Shown here: in pieces, positions 34,290-42,803 of the stretch
Numbering within the stretch: the first letter of the stretch is position 1
Layout: every line of letters starts with the position of its first letter
Origin: Nitrososphaerota archaeon
GTDB lineage: Archaea; Thermoproteota; EX4484-205; JAAOZP01
Reading direction: 5' to 3'
Assembly: GCA_011605725.1 (NCBI GenBank)
Contig: JAAOZP010000011.1
Coordinates: 62,001 to 126,000, forward strand
Length of the DNA: 64,000 nucleotides
Program-made: the position numbers and the translations under genes
Notes under the pieces: generated by a model
The model's database searches: none
What the model was told of the DNA's origin: nothing
Seen by the model: the letters and a program-made list of their open reading frames with translations, nothing else

Positions 34290-35525
34290 GTGCACTACAG
34301 GAACACGCAGATGGGGAGGGTTTCCACCTATATTTGTGGAGACGCCGGCCCAGGAGACAAGTATAACCCTTTTAAAGTAACTCAGCAAGAACATGTGCCA
34401 GAAATCCTGTTCCTGTTAAACCTTGAGCCTCTTACAGTAGATGAGCTTTCAAAAAGGCTGGGCGTAAGCGTTGAGACCGTAAGCAAACTGCTTCAAGACC
34501 TCTTTAGGATTAACGCCGTTTTCGAGAGGGATGAGAAATGGCAAGTCTCATTCCCAATCTTTACTAAACAGGATATTCGCCTTGTATCTGAGAAAACAAG
34601 GAAACCCGCTTTGAGGCTTGCCGAAGAGATAATGAGGATGGGGTCTAGGCTAAAGGAACATTTAGCTAGGCTTTCCTGTGCTAAGCAAGTTGAAAACGAT
34701 AAGATAATGCTGGCTATTGTGGGCTGCTTCATCCTCGACTGGAAAGCCCTGGAAGTCCTGAACGAGAAGGACCTGACACTCTGTGGCAGGAAACAGCAAC
34801 CAGGCGGCCGTAAATACGTCTTGTTAGGGAGGGAAGAGGGTGCGGGAGAGGGCCTTTACGATAGGATGTATTGGGGTAGCCATAGTAATAAATTCGGCAG
34901 AATTATCTTCACAAGCTTCGGCGACCACACTGGTTGCCGATACGCCTTCCCAGACTTAGCATGGAATCTCTACGCGTTGACAAGAAGGAGGGAAAGCAGG
35001 ATGCCCGACTGGTTCTGGGTTAGGATAACGGAGACGCTTAACGTTTTCCAGACAAACTGTATGCTTGAACTCGGAAGAATTCTTTTACTTCTAAATAGTG
35101 AAGGACCAGTGAGCACTTCACTCTTGAGGGAGAAACTTATGATGGAGAGGGAGCAGGCCGAGAGCCTAGTCAAATTGTTGGCTAGCATGAAATACGTCTT
35201 TCTCAATGGAGAGAAAGTAAGGCTGAACTATCCTGTTTTCACAGCTGAGGATAAGAGGGTTATCGAGGATGTTTGGAAAACCGTGTCCGGTATAGTTGAG
35301 AAGGAGGCTTGCGAATACTTTAACTCTCTACAAACCGAGTTGGCCGAAATAACTCCAATCCGCAAGGGAATCGACCCGAGGGAGATCTACACAGATGTGT
35401 GGCACTGGGTCTTCGGATGTGCTAACCGGATCATGGCTGAGAGGGGATTCTTCTTCGACCCGCCTAAAGAAAGAGAGGGTGAGGGAAGGTATATCGCTTG
35501 GATAGAGGAGGATGCATCTCACTAG
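34290..35525 (+). CDS. Protein with two ArsR-like winged-helix domains, hypothetical regulator
   Basis: The protein has 411 residues. Residues about 36-85 ('LTVDELSKRLGVSVETVSKLLQDL') form one ArsR-like winged helix. A second related unit lies at about 265-320 ('VSTSLLREKLMMEREQAESLVKLL'). Each is followed by a similar 'FPIFTKQDIRLV' or 'YPVFTAEDKRVIE' strand-helix, so the gene arose by internal duplication. A Cys-rich middle part ('FGDHTGCRYAFPDLAW') has no known domain. The start is GTG 34290 or ATG 34311. It shares a transcript with archaemetzincin. It could control that gene or a stress response; this is not established. Confidence 0.7.
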   Translation: MHYRNTQMGRVSTYICGDAGPGDKYNPFKVTQQEHVPEILFLLNLEPLTVDELSKRLGVSVETVSKLLQDLFRINAVFERDEKWQVSFPIFTKQDIRLVSEKTRKPALRLAEEIMRMGSRLKEHLARLSCAKQVENDKIMLAIVGCFILDWKALEVLNEKDLTLCGRKQQPGGRKYVLLGREEGAGEGLYDRMYWGSHSNKFGRIIFTSFGDHTGCRYAFPDLAWNLYALTRRRESRMPDWFWVRITETLNVFQTNCMLELGRILLLLNSEGPVSTSLLREKLMMEREQAESLVKLLASMKYVFLNGEKVRLNYPVFTAEDKRVIEDVWKTVSGIVEKEACEYFNSLQTELAEITPIRKGIDPREIYTDVWHWVFGCANRIMAERGFFFDPPKEREGEGRYIAWIEEDASH

Positions 35526-36064
35526 CTTGAAAGAGATTTCCATGCTTGTTGTTGCCGAGTAATCCGGCTAAGGGCTTCATCATACTTTCCCCTGTATGCT
35601 TGAACGAGAAAATAAGTCGATAGCGCTATCCAGGGTATTGGCCAAGCCATGAAAAGCGCTATGAGAATCGCTTGGGTAACAATGTCCGGAGGAGGCTCAG
35701 CGCTTAAAAACACGAATGAGAAAAATAGCCCCCAAGAGAGCAAGAGCGTTAGGAGAGCTGAGAAAAGCATTATCCTCCGCCTAACCCTGAACTGCACGAT
35801 TAAAACCCCTAGGAAGTAATGGATCGAGGTTAACAGCAGGCTGCTGAGGAGCAGTATGCTGCTTAAAGTAGGACGCCCCAAGCATAGTCCTAGGGAAACA
35901 AGGGGAAACACTATGCTAACCCCTACGTACCAGGATGACAACATATACCCTCCATAAGGAAACCAGTAGCCTTTGTAAAGATTGCTAGACCTTCTTATAA
36001 TCCGTTTCTCAAACTCGGTGTAGCGGATGGTAGAACTTTTCTCAGGCTCCTCGTTCCCCCACAT
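35522..36064 (-). CDS. Multi-pass membrane protein of unknown function
   Basis: The protein has 180 residues from ATG 36064. The ORF-track start at 36124 would overlap vapC; a TATA ('TTTTTAAGC') centred about 26 bases before 36064 supports the shorter form. Four membrane helices are visible: about 43-65, 68-90, 98-120 and 127-150. A short basic cytoplasmic tail follows ('RITRQQQAWKS'). I recognise no family. The 3' end overlaps the convergent winged-helix gene by 4 bases. Confidence 0.65.
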   Translation of the reverse strand: MWGNEEPEKSSTIRYTEFEKRIIRRSSNLYKGYWFPYGGYMLSSWYVGVSIVFPLVSLGLCLGRPTLSSILLLSSLLLTSIHYFLGVLIVQFRVRRRIMLFSALLTLLLSWGLFFSFVFLSAEPPPDIVTQAILIALFMAWPIPWIALSTYFLVQAYRGKYDEALSRITRQQQAWKSLSS

Positions 36065-36114
36065 CCGAGAAGAAGATACTGTGCAGCTTAAAAATTTTTC
36101 CAAGTTAGCATACA

Positions 36115-36510
36115 CTATAGGCATTCTAAAGGCTCTTTTCTTTTCACGTCCAAGTTGTCGAAATGTTTATCGTAGCTCACTATTGCCTCGGCCCCCAGTT
36201 TTTTAGCCAGATAGTATTGGATAGCGTCATCGAAATCAAGATTTATTTTATTCATAAGCATGGAAGCAGCCATCTCGTCCTCAATGCTTGTCTCATACAC
36301 GTTAAGCCCCAGCGAGCCTTGAACGTTTCTCAGGAAAGCAAGGATCAGCTCAGAGTTGTTGAGGATGGCTTCGATAGCGTGAATCGTGAATCTGGAGACA
36401 ACTGCTCTAAGCTCCCCGTCGGAGATTTTCTGCAGGAATTTTTCGCATTCCTCGGCCTTCTCCTGCCCGAGGAACAGTTCGAGAAAAATGTTAGTGTCCA
36501 CCAGAAGCAT
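36115..36510 (-). CDS. vapC: VapC-type PIN-domain toxin
   Basis: The protein has 131 residues. PIN-domain acidic residues are Asp in 'LVDTNIF', Glu in 'HAIEAI', Asp in 'LDFDDAIQYYLA' and Asp in 'VSYDKHFD'. These coordinate Mg for RNA cleavage. VapC toxins cut tRNA or rRNA when freed from their antitoxin. The ATG directly abuts the stop of the upstream vapB gene (TAA then ATG), which fixes the pairing and suggests translational coupling. This makes a complete type II toxin-antitoxin module. Confidence 0.9.
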   Translation of the reverse strand: MLLVDTNIFLELFLGQEKAEECEKFLQKISDGELRAVVSRFTIHAIEAILNNSELILAFLRNVQGSLGLNVYETSIEDEMAASMLMNKINLDFDDAIQYYLAKKLGAEAIVSYDKHFDNLDVKRKEPLECL

Positions 36511-36741
36511 TTAGTCCATGTTCCTCCAAGCCTTATGCTGAAGTTCTACTGATGTGGATTCTGACCTTATGCAACCCCTCAAAACTTTCCAGTCAACGTT
36601 GCTGGAAGAGATGAAACGTTTCATCGCATCCTCGAGAGCTGCTTTTACCGCACCCTTTTTGTAACCGTAGGTTTCCATAGCCTTTTTCCTGAATTTTTTG
36701 GCTAAGGCCTCTGGTATCTCGGCTTTGATAACTTCGGACAT
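36511..36741 (-). CDS. vapB: VapB-type antitoxin
   Basis: The protein has 76 residues. 'VIKAEIPEALAKKFRKKAME' is a ribbon-helix-helix style N-terminus, which would bind the operator as a dimer. The C-terminal half ('SSNVDWKVLRGCIRSESTSV') probably wraps the VapC active site. The gene precedes and abuts vapC. A TATA at 36765-36773 is centred 28 bases before the ATG, so the operon starts at vapB with a leaderless mRNA. Autoregulation is usual in this family, but I see no strong palindrome at the promoter. Confidence 0.87.
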   Translation of the reverse strand: MSEVIKAEIPEALAKKFRKKAMETYGYKKGAVKAALEDAMKRFISSSNVDWKVLRGCIRSESTSVELQHKAWRNMD

Positions 36742-36764
36742 AAGTACATATGGTAAATAAGTCT

Positions 36765-36773
36765 CTTATAAAC
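36765..36773 (-). promoter_or_regulatory. TATA element for vapBC
   Basis: On the minus strand 'GTTTATAAG' is centred 28 bases upstream of the vapB ATG at 36741. Confidence 0.55.
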
Positions 36774-36878
36774 TTTTTATGCTGATAGTAAAATCCCTTC
36801 AAATCCGTAGAGCATGCTATAACCCTGTGTTCAAATGAAGCGTACGCAGATAATCTTTAGGCTAAATTTAGGCCCGTA

Positions 36879-36940
36879 GTCTCTGGAGAGCCATGCCTGG
36901 TGTATCAAGCCCCGCTTCTAGCCAAGCGTTAATCCGGGGT
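36879..36940 (+). other. Structured intergenic segment (possible small RNA or leader)
   Basis: Within the 260-base gap between vapB and the epimerase gene is a nested inverted repeat. CCCCGCTT-CTAGCC-AAGCG is enclosed by CCGGGG, so CGCTT/AAGCG and CCC/GGG stack. A weaker AGGC...GCCT pairing lies just before it. No ORF, tRNA or box C/D layout fits. It ends about 33 bases before the epimerase TATA, so it is not that gene's leader. It could be a small RNA or a vestige; nothing further is supported. Confidence 0.3.
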
Positions 36941-36972
36941 AAGAGCTCGAAGCCAGCTTACACGATAAAAGA

Positions 36973-36982
36973 GTTTTTAAAC
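36973..36982 (+). promoter_or_regulatory. TATA element for the epimerase gene
   Basis: 'gtttttaaac' is centred 25-29 bases before the tandem ATG codons at 37003 and 37006. 'gaggt' just before them could also act as a weak ribosome-binding site. Confidence 0.5.
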
Positions 36983-37005
36983 TCCAGGGTTTTAAGAGGT
37001 TGATG

Positions 37006-37917
37006 ATGAAGATACTGATTACTGGTGGAGCAGGGTTTATAGGTCACAACCTCGCTATCCGTCTAAAGAATAACGGTTTTGAAGTCAGTGTTTTGGACTC
37101 TCTTGAGAGGTCAACCGGGTTCGCTTTTGAAAGACTGAAGGAGGAAAACATCCCGGTAGTCAGAGCAGGAGTGGAAAACACGGACGTTGTTAAGAATGCT
37201 TTGAAGGGTGTTGACGCTGTTGTTCACGCCGCGGCCTATACGGATGTTGCGGAGTCGATGGAGAACCCTGTGCTCTACCTGGATAACAATGCTCTGGGAA
37301 CAGCACTGGTTGCAGAGGCTTCTTTAAAAACAGGGGTTAAGCTACTCATATACTTGAGCTCGGCGGCTGTCTACGGGGATCCCGTCAGGCTACCCATAGA
37401 TGAGAACCATCCAACCAACCCATTGTCCCCATACGGTTTGAGCAAGCTTATGGGCGAGGATGTTGTCAGGTTTTTCTCGAGGCTTGGACTTAATTATATT
37501 GTCCTCAGGCTTTTCAACGTTTACGGTCCCGGTCAGAATGCTGCATATGCTGGCGTAATAACGAGGTTCATGGAAAGAGTGCGCAAAGGGCTTCCTCCAG
37601 TAGTCTACGGGGATGGCGAGCAGACGCGTGACTTTATTCATGTCGAAGATGTTTCTCAGGCTGTTGAGCTCGCTGTTTCAGCACAATGTTTAAACCAAGT
37701 TTTCAACATAGGTGCAGGTAAACCCGTGAGGATCAGGGACCTCGCCATCCTGGTCATGAGGCTCCACGGGGTTTATGGCGAGCCTGTTTACGCTGAGAAG
37801 AGGCCGGGTGACATAAAGCATAGTTACGCGGATGTTTCCAAGGCGATGAGCCTTCTGGGGTTCAAGCCGAGGATAGGGCTGGATGAAGGGTTGAAGAAGC
37901 TTATGCAGGAGCCTTGA
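37006..37917 (+). CDS. NAD-dependent sugar-nucleotide epimerase (extended SDR, GalE-like)
   Basis: The protein has 303 residues from ATG 37006 (37003 also possible). The NAD loop is 'ITGGAGFIGHNLA', the catalytic YxxxK lies in 'PYGLSKLMGE' with the upstream Ser in 'YLSSAAVYGDP', and the nucleotide-sugar strand is 'RLFNVYGPGQ'. It probably interconverts UDP-glucose/galactose or a related pair, feeding glycans of the cell surface. The ORF-track start (TTG 37000) adds little. A 6-bp hairpin (37925-37944) follows the stop. No other glycan gene is adjacent, but a nucleotidyltransferase lies at 43166-43852. Confidence 0.9.
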   Translation: MKILITGGAGFIGHNLAIRLKNNGFEVSVLDSLERSTGFAFERLKEENIPVVRAGVENTDVVKNALKGVDAVVHAAAYTDVAESMENPVLYLDNNALGTALVAEASLKTGVKLLIYLSSAAVYGDPVRLPIDENHPTNPLSPYGLSKLMGEDVVRFFSRLGLNYIVLRLFNVYGPGQNAAYAGVITRFMERVRKGLPPVVYGDGEQTRDFIHVEDVSQAVELAVSAQCLNQVFNIGAGKPVRIRDLAILVMRLHGVYGEPVYAEKRPGDIKHSYADVSKAMSLLGFKPRIGLDEGLKKLMQEP

Positions 37918-37924
37918 AGCTTCC

Positions 37925-37944
37925 GAAGCGTTTGAAGGCGCTTC
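37925..37944 (+). terminator. Hairpin after the epimerase gene
   Basis: GAAGCG, 8-base loop, CGCTTC, followed by 'tgcttttcag', 8 bases after the stop. The form and place suit a transcription end. The next gene's TATA ('attttaaaaa', about 37961-37970) follows directly. Confidence 0.5.
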
Positions 37945-37991
37945 TGCTTTTCAGCTTAAAATTTTAAAAACCCGGTTTCTCCTGAAACCTC

Positions 37992-39791
37992 ATGGGCCCG
38001 GCTGCTCGCACCGCAGCCTGTTTAACGCTGCTAGCCTGTTTAACACTGATGGTGGTAAAGGTTTATCCTGAGAAGACTCTTCAGACGAGCCTGCAGATAA
38101 TCGGTGGAGAGGATGACTACGTGGTTTTCAACGACCTGGTTGTTCTCGGCAACGCTGTCTACATCGGAGGCTGCTCAGGAAGCTTTGAAAACCATGTTTG
38201 GACGGTTTGGAAGATTAGTTTAGACGGCAAGCTGGTTTCATACGTTAGCGGGGAAAAAGGCTATGTTATGAGCATTGCTTCCGACGGCTTAAGAATATAT
38301 GTTGCAGGCCTACTGGAGCATGATGATTTTCCGAAGACGACAGGCTTCTTAGCAGCGTTTAACATGGATCTTGAAAAAACATGGGTGAAAGAATGGGTAG
38401 GGTCATCCCTTTTCAGCCATTTCGAAAGCATCGTTGCGCAGGATGGTGTGATCTATGTTGCCGGGGAGGCTCAATACTTTGGCGAGCGGGCTACTGACGT
38501 TGTCCTCCATAAATATAATGCTGATGGTTCACTCCTCTGGGAGAAAACTTTCGTTGAAGCCGGGTATCAGAAAGCGGATTCGATGGCTATGCGAAATGGG
38601 AAAATATTCATCGTGGGCACTACTACCCAATACGGTTCAAGCGTGAACGTGGACGGGCTGCTACTGGTGGTTGACGAGAATGGGAGCAAGGTTAACCGTG
38701 TCGGCTGGGACGGTGGGAAACGCGACTTCTTCTCAAGCGTCAAAGTGTGGGATGGAGTATACGTTTGCGGATACACGGATTCTTACGGCGAGGGGAACCT
38801 GGATGGGCTACTGCTTAAAATAGACTTTTCCGGCACGGTTTTATGGTGGAGAACATTCGGAGGACCTGGTGACGATTCTCTCGTAAGCCTCTGCATAGAT
38901 AACGGGAAGATACATGCGGTTGGCCACGTGACTAGCACCGTAGGGATGCTGCCCTTATACTTGCAGTACGGGTTAAACGGAACTCTTATCGGCAACTGGA
39001 CGCTTTCAATAGACTTACTATCATCCTGGACAGGGGTTTACCCTGCTGACGGCGTTATCCACATGGTTGGGAATAACGTGAGAAGCCTGTTTCGGAACAG
39101 AGGCATCTACGCTAAGTATGTAACATTCTACAGGTTAACCGTGAACTTTCCGGATGATGGTTTCTGGGCTTCTTTAGACGGTGAAAACAAGACTGGGAGA
39201 AGCGTCAGCTTTGAGGCCACTGGTGTGGAGCACAGGCTTGAAGCATCCCTTTACAAGACTATTGGGGAAACCAGAATGGCTTTCAGCATGTGGAGCGACG
39301 GTGCTGCCGATAATCCCCGCTTTATAAGGTTGAACAAGGATATTGCTCTCGAAGCCTTCTACAGGGTTGAGCATCATGTGGATGTGTCGAGCGAGCTTGG
39401 AGAAGCCTCTGGAGAAGGATGGTATGCCGAGGGCTCTACTGCAACAGTAACAGTAACGCCCAGCGTAATTCCTAAGGATTTTTTCACAAACCATGTTTTC
39501 GACGGATGGGTTGAGAACGGGAGGAAGGTATCGTCTTCAGCCGTTTACTCGTTCATCGTTACGAAGCCTGTTCGCCTCAAAGCAAGCTGGAGAACAGAGC
39601 CGAACCCAGTCATGCTAATCTTTATAGGACTAATAGCGGTTCTTCTCGCTGTTGCTTTTCTGCTGGCTTTTTTGACAAGTAGGAGGAGGAGAGTACCTAT
39701 CCCGCCTCCGCCACCTCCCCCACCAGATGCGCATTCGATAGGGTTCACATGGCTTGAAGCGCGCGCTCACAGGTGGCTAAAGCATGTTTAG
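37992..39791 (+). CDS. Large secreted propeller-like protein with InlB-type repeat and membrane anchor
   Basis: The protein has 599 residues. A signal peptide or anchor ('AACLTLLACLTLMVVKVY') is followed by about seven propeller-like repeats (to about residue 375) with 'IYVAGL', 'IYVAGEAQ', 'IFIVGTTTQ', 'VYVCGYTDS', 'IHAVGHVTS' and 'IHMVGNNV' cores. Next come two units of about 80 residues resembling divergent InlB B-repeats ('RLTVNFPDDGFWASLDG', 'EGSTATVTVTPSV'), like those of the giant protein at 54060. A membrane helix (about 545-565) and a Pro-rich tail close the chain. The mature part is extracellular. It is homologous in layout to 28139-29407 but adds the repeats. Binding of a polymer or surface attachment is the likely role, without direct evidence. 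Confidence 0.82.
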   Translation: MGPAARTAACLTLLACLTLMVVKVYPEKTLQTSLQIIGGEDDYVVFNDLVVLGNAVYIGGCSGSFENHVWTVWKISLDGKLVSYVSGEKGYVMSIASDGLRIYVAGLLEHDDFPKTTGFLAAFNMDLEKTWVKEWVGSSLFSHFESIVAQDGVIYVAGEAQYFGERATDVVLHKYNADGSLLWEKTFVEAGYQKADSMAMRNGKIFIVGTTTQYGSSVNVDGLLLVVDENGSKVNRVGWDGGKRDFFSSVKVWDGVYVCGYTDSYGEGNLDGLLLKIDFSGTVLWWRTFGGPGDDSLVSLCIDNGKIHAVGHVTSTVGMLPLYLQYGLNGTLIGNWTLSIDLLSSWTGVYPADGVIHMVGNNVRSLFRNRGIYAKYVTFYRLTVNFPDDGFWASLDGENKTGRSVSFEATGVEHRLEASLYKTIGETRMAFSMWSDGAADNPRFIRLNKDIALEAFYRVEHHVDVSSELGEASGEGWYAEGSTATVTVTPSVIPKDFFTNHVFDGWVENGRKVSSSAVYSFIVTKPVRLKASWRTEPNPVMLIFIGLIAVLLAVAFLLAFLTSRRRRVPIPPPPPPPPDAHSIGFTWLEARAHRWLKHV

Positions 39792-39828
39792 AGAGCAGGG
39801 TTGACGCTGCTGTACTATTTCTCTACGG

Positions 39829-39877
39829 CTCCACGCCGCCTGGAGTCTTGAAAAACACCAGTCTCAGGCTTTTTTTT
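39829..39877 (+). terminator. Hairpin and T-tract after the secreted protein gene
   Basis: CTCCA...TGGAG (39829-39845) is followed 25 bases later by a run of eight T (39870-39877). Archaeal RNA polymerase often stops at T-runs, so the T-tract is the better candidate signal. The convergent mscL gene ends 20 bases away. Confidence 0.45.
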
Positions 39878-39896
39878 AAAAAACTCGTGTAAACTC

Positions 39897-40274
39897 CTAT
39901 TCTATACCCCATTTAGCGGTGACTTTCATCATCAGGAAGATTACGAAGGCCACGGTCAGGAAAGTTATCAACGTTCCTGCGAAATGTCCTATTCTGAAGG
40001 GACCAGCCGTAATCTGCTCCCATGCAACGTCAGGCGTGGCAAACTCGATAATCGGCATTATCAGGTCGTTGACAAGTGCCTGCACTAATGCTCCGAGATA
40101 TAGGCCGAGTATGAAGGCGACAGCCATCCCCATAATCTTGTATTTCGAGATGAAGGCTTTAAACTCCTGCAGTAATCCTTTCGGCGCTGGCGGCGCGGGA
40201 GGAGCCGGTTTAGGCTCTAAAAGCTGTCTAATCTTCCTCAACTCCTCCACTATCTCATCCTCTCTAGACGTCAT
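39897..40274 (-). CDS. mscL: MscL-family mechanosensitive channel protein
   Basis: The protein has 125 residues. A charged helix (about 1-20, 'EDEIVEELRKIRQLL') and a short Pro/Ala stretch ('PAPPAPPAPKG') precede the MscL core: helix 1 'MAVAFILGLYLGALVQALVNDLIMPIIEF' (A/G-x-A-x-G pattern and the N-D-x-I-M-P turn), a short loop, and helix 2 'FAGTLITFLTVAFVIFLMM'. Usual MscL has the charged helix at the C-terminus, not the N-terminus, so this is a rearranged form. It would open under membrane tension on osmotic downshock. ATG 40274 lies about 30 bases after a TATA ('CTTATATGG'). Confidence 0.82.
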   Translation of the reverse strand: MTSREDEIVEELRKIRQLLEPKPAPPAPPAPKGLLQEFKAFISKYKIMGMAVAFILGLYLGALVQALVNDLIMPIIEFATPDVAWEQITAGPFRIGHFAGTLITFLTVAFVIFLMMKVTAKWGIE

Positions 40275-40375
40275 ACAGCATTATTGACTATTAAGAGTCC
40301 ATATAAGAATTTCCCGGGGATTATGGTTAAAGACGTTGAAACGCTTAAAAACAGATTCGGAGCCATGGTGACGGG

Positions 40376-41044
40376 TTGAAGATTGACCTGCATGTTCACA
40401 CTGTCTACTCAGATGGAAACGGAACTGTCAGGCAGGTTCTTGAGACTGCTAAAGCAAAGGGCTTAGACGGCTTAGCCATAACTGACCACGCTACTCTCCA
40501 AGGCTATTTTGAAGCTAAGAAATATTGTGGGGAAATACTTGTCCTACCGGGGTTTGAACTGAGCACGGATGCTGGCCACGTGCTGGTCATAGGCCTTGAA
40601 CATCTTCCACCTAGCAAGGATCGTTTAAACTACGAGTGGCTCGTTGAATGGGCTAGGGGTGAGGGTGGGTTAACTATTCTGGCTCATCCTGCTTTAAACA
40701 TAGGTAAGCTGGGAAGATGGGTTGATTGCAAAACTGATGCTGTTGAGGCTCTGAACGCTTCCTACCCTTTAAGCTTCTTCGTGAACAGGGGAGTGAAGAT
40801 CGCTAGTCGCCTTGGCATCCCAACAGTCGGAGGCAGCGACGCCCATTTTTCCATAAGCGTCGGAGACGCGCACACGGTTGTTGAAGCAGACAGCTTATGC
40901 TTCGAAGGTTTTTCAAGAGCTATTAGAAAAGGAAAAGTTGCTTTCGACGGCAGGCTTTCGCCATTCTCCTCCAGGGTAAGAATAGGGTTTAGATACTTGG
41001 CTTCGAGAACGTTTTTTAAAACCCTTTTTGAAAACAATCCTTAA
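40376..41044 (+). CDS. PHP-domain phosphoesterase
   Basis: The protein has 222 residues with the full PHP motif set: 'HVHTVYSDG', 'ITDHATL', 'LPGFELST', 'LAHPALN' and 'GGSDAHF', giving a three-metal site. PHP proteins of this size hydrolyse phosphomonoesters or phosphodiesters, sometimes nucleotides. The substrate is unknown. The TTG start at 40376 lies 29 bases after a TATA-like 'cttaaaaac', and no upstream ATG is in frame. The amidohydrolase gene follows 60 bases later with its own A/T-rich element, so co-transcription is uncertain. A larger PHP protein, frameshifted, is at 51508-52916. Confidence 0.9.
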   Translation: MKIDLHVHTVYSDGNGTVRQVLETAKAKGLDGLAITDHATLQGYFEAKKYCGEILVLPGFELSTDAGHVLVIGLEHLPPSKDRLNYEWLVEWARGEGGLTILAHPALNIGKLGRWVDCKTDAVEALNASYPLSFFVNRGVKIASRLGIPTVGGSDAHFSISVGDAHTVVEADSLCFEGFSRAIRKGKVAFDGRLSPFSSRVRIGFRYLASRTFFKTLFENNP

Positions 41045-41106
41045 CCGTATTTTCGCATTGGTTAATGCTTAATATGCTTCAGCAAGCTCTAATATGGAGC
41101 GTGACG

Positions 41107-42702
41107 ATGAAGGGTTTCGCCCTGGTTAACGGATGCATATATGTTTCGTTCAAGCCTACTTTAAGAGTTGAAGCTGCCCTTATACTTGGGAACAGGGTTG
41201 CACACGTGGGGAGTGAAACCGAGGTTCTGAGCAGGTCTAGGATGCTTGGGCTTGATACTTTAGACCTGAGGGGGAAGATTGTTCTCCCAGGCTTCATAGA
41301 TGCACACATGCATCTTGACTCTCTAGGTTCCTTTTTAAACAATCTTGACCTCAGGGGGGTTAGAAGCATAAGGGAGCTTAAGACTAGGCTTAGAAACTAT
41401 GCTGAAAAATGTGTAGCGCATTGGATCTTGGGGCGGGGCTGGGATCAGGAAATGCTGGAGGAAAAGCGCTACCCAACTAGGTGGGATGTTGACGAGGCTG
41501 TGGATGACAAGCCTGTGGTTCTCAACAGGATATGCGGCCATGTTGCAGTGGTTAACTCTAAGGCTCTCGAGTTAACAGGATTGATAGGGGGAGGAGTAAC
41601 CGGTGTTTTGAAGGATGAGGCTGGTTCTCCAACCGGGGTCTTGGTTGGAGAAGCCTTGGAGATTGTCAGAAGCATGGTTGAAGAGCAGACGGGTTTCGAA
41701 GAGCGGAGAAAACGCTTGACGGATGCGCTTCTATACTCTGCTTCACAAGGCGTGACCACGGTAGGCTTCGTATCCTGTAGTCAAGAGAGCTTCAACACTC
41801 TAAGGGAGCTTGAGGCTGAGCTTGGACGCTTACCGGTTAGAGTAAGAGTATATTTGAATCCTATGGAGGCGAGGGGAAGGAGGTTTCAAGCTTTTAAACA
41901 TTTTTCACCATTCTTAAGGATTAACGGTTTCAAGCTTTTCGCCGACGGGTCCCTCGGGGCTAGGAGCGCGCTGCTTTCAAAACCGTACTCTGATTCTCCA
42001 GAAACCTCTGGCTGTGCAAGCATGGATGAGGCTTCGCTACGAATAATCGTTGAAGAAGCATGTGAAACAGGCATGCAAATTGTTGTTCACGCGATAGGCG
42101 ATAAGGCTGTGGAGAACACTCTTAATGCTTTTGAAGCAGTTGCCGAGTGCTCCAGGCGTCTGAGGCATCGGATTGACCATGCTTCAGTCTTGAGAAGCGA
42201 CCTTATAGAGAGGATGAGGAGGACAGGCGTAACAGTTGTTGTCCAGCCCCATTTCGTGATGACTGACTGGTGGGTTGTTAACAGGGTGGGAAGTGAAAGA
42301 GCAAGGTTTGTCTATCCTTTCAAGACCTTGGCTGAAAACGTTAAGCTTGGTTTAAGCACCGATTCTCCCGTGGAACCCCTAAACCCTTGGGAGACGGTTT
42401 ATGCTGCAATTACAAGAGGCAAGCATGAGGAGATTCCTCTCTACCAGCATACTGTCGACGAATGTTTAACGCTGGAGGATGCCCTCCACCTGTATACAGA
42501 GGGCTCTGCCTACGCTTTGCTTGAGGAGGGTGAATTGGGTTCTTTGAGGGAAGGCATGTTGGCTGACTTGATAATTGTTGATGAAGACCCTTTTAATGTT
42601 CCGCCGGAAGAGGTTAAGAAAATAAGGGTTCTTGCTACATTCGTCGACGGCTGCTGCGTGTTTAACGCTGGGGGCCTGAATCAGAAGGCTTTGAGGGAAT
42701 GA
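41107..42702 (+). CDS. Amidohydrolase family 3 (YtcJ-like) metal hydrolase
   Basis: The protein has 531 residues from ATG 41107; the ORF-track start at 41065 adds 14 residues but would place the TATA-like 'cttaatat' inside the gene. Metal-site motifs are 'PGFIDAHMHLDS', 'QIVVHAIGDKAV', 'RHRIDHASVLR' and the Asp in 'LSTDSPVEP', with N- and C-terminal composite beta sandwich strands. YtcJ-like enzymes hydrolyse amide, imide or related bonds; natural substrates are mostly unknown. It lies downstream of the PHP gene on the same strand. No signal peptide is present, so it is cytoplasmic. Confidence 0.9.
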   Translation: MKGFALVNGCIYVSFKPTLRVEAALILGNRVAHVGSETEVLSRSRMLGLDTLDLRGKIVLPGFIDAHMHLDSLGSFLNNLDLRGVRSIRELKTRLRNYAEKCVAHWILGRGWDQEMLEEKRYPTRWDVDEAVDDKPVVLNRICGHVAVVNSKALELTGLIGGGVTGVLKDEAGSPTGVLVGEALEIVRSMVEEQTGFEERRKRLTDALLYSASQGVTTVGFVSCSQESFNTLRELEAELGRLPVRVRVYLNPMEARGRRFQAFKHFSPFLRINGFKLFADGSLGARSALLSKPYSDSPETSGCASMDEASLRIIVEEACETGMQIVVHAIGDKAVENTLNAFEAVAECSRRLRHRIDHASVLRSDLIERMRRTGVTVVVQPHFVMTDWWVVNRVGSERARFVYPFKTLAENVKLGLSTDSPVEPLNPWETVYAAITRGKHEEIPLYQHTVDECLTLEDALHLYTEGSAYALLEEGELGSLREGMLADLIIVDEDPFNVPPEEVKKIRVLATFVDGCCVFNAGGLNQKALRE

Positions 42703-42803
42703 GTTTGGAAAAGCTTTGAACATTTTTAAAAAAAAATCGTTTAGTTAGGCATGAGCGAAAATTTTTTAAGAAAACCGTGGTGAACAATGTTAAACTTAAG
42801 GAA

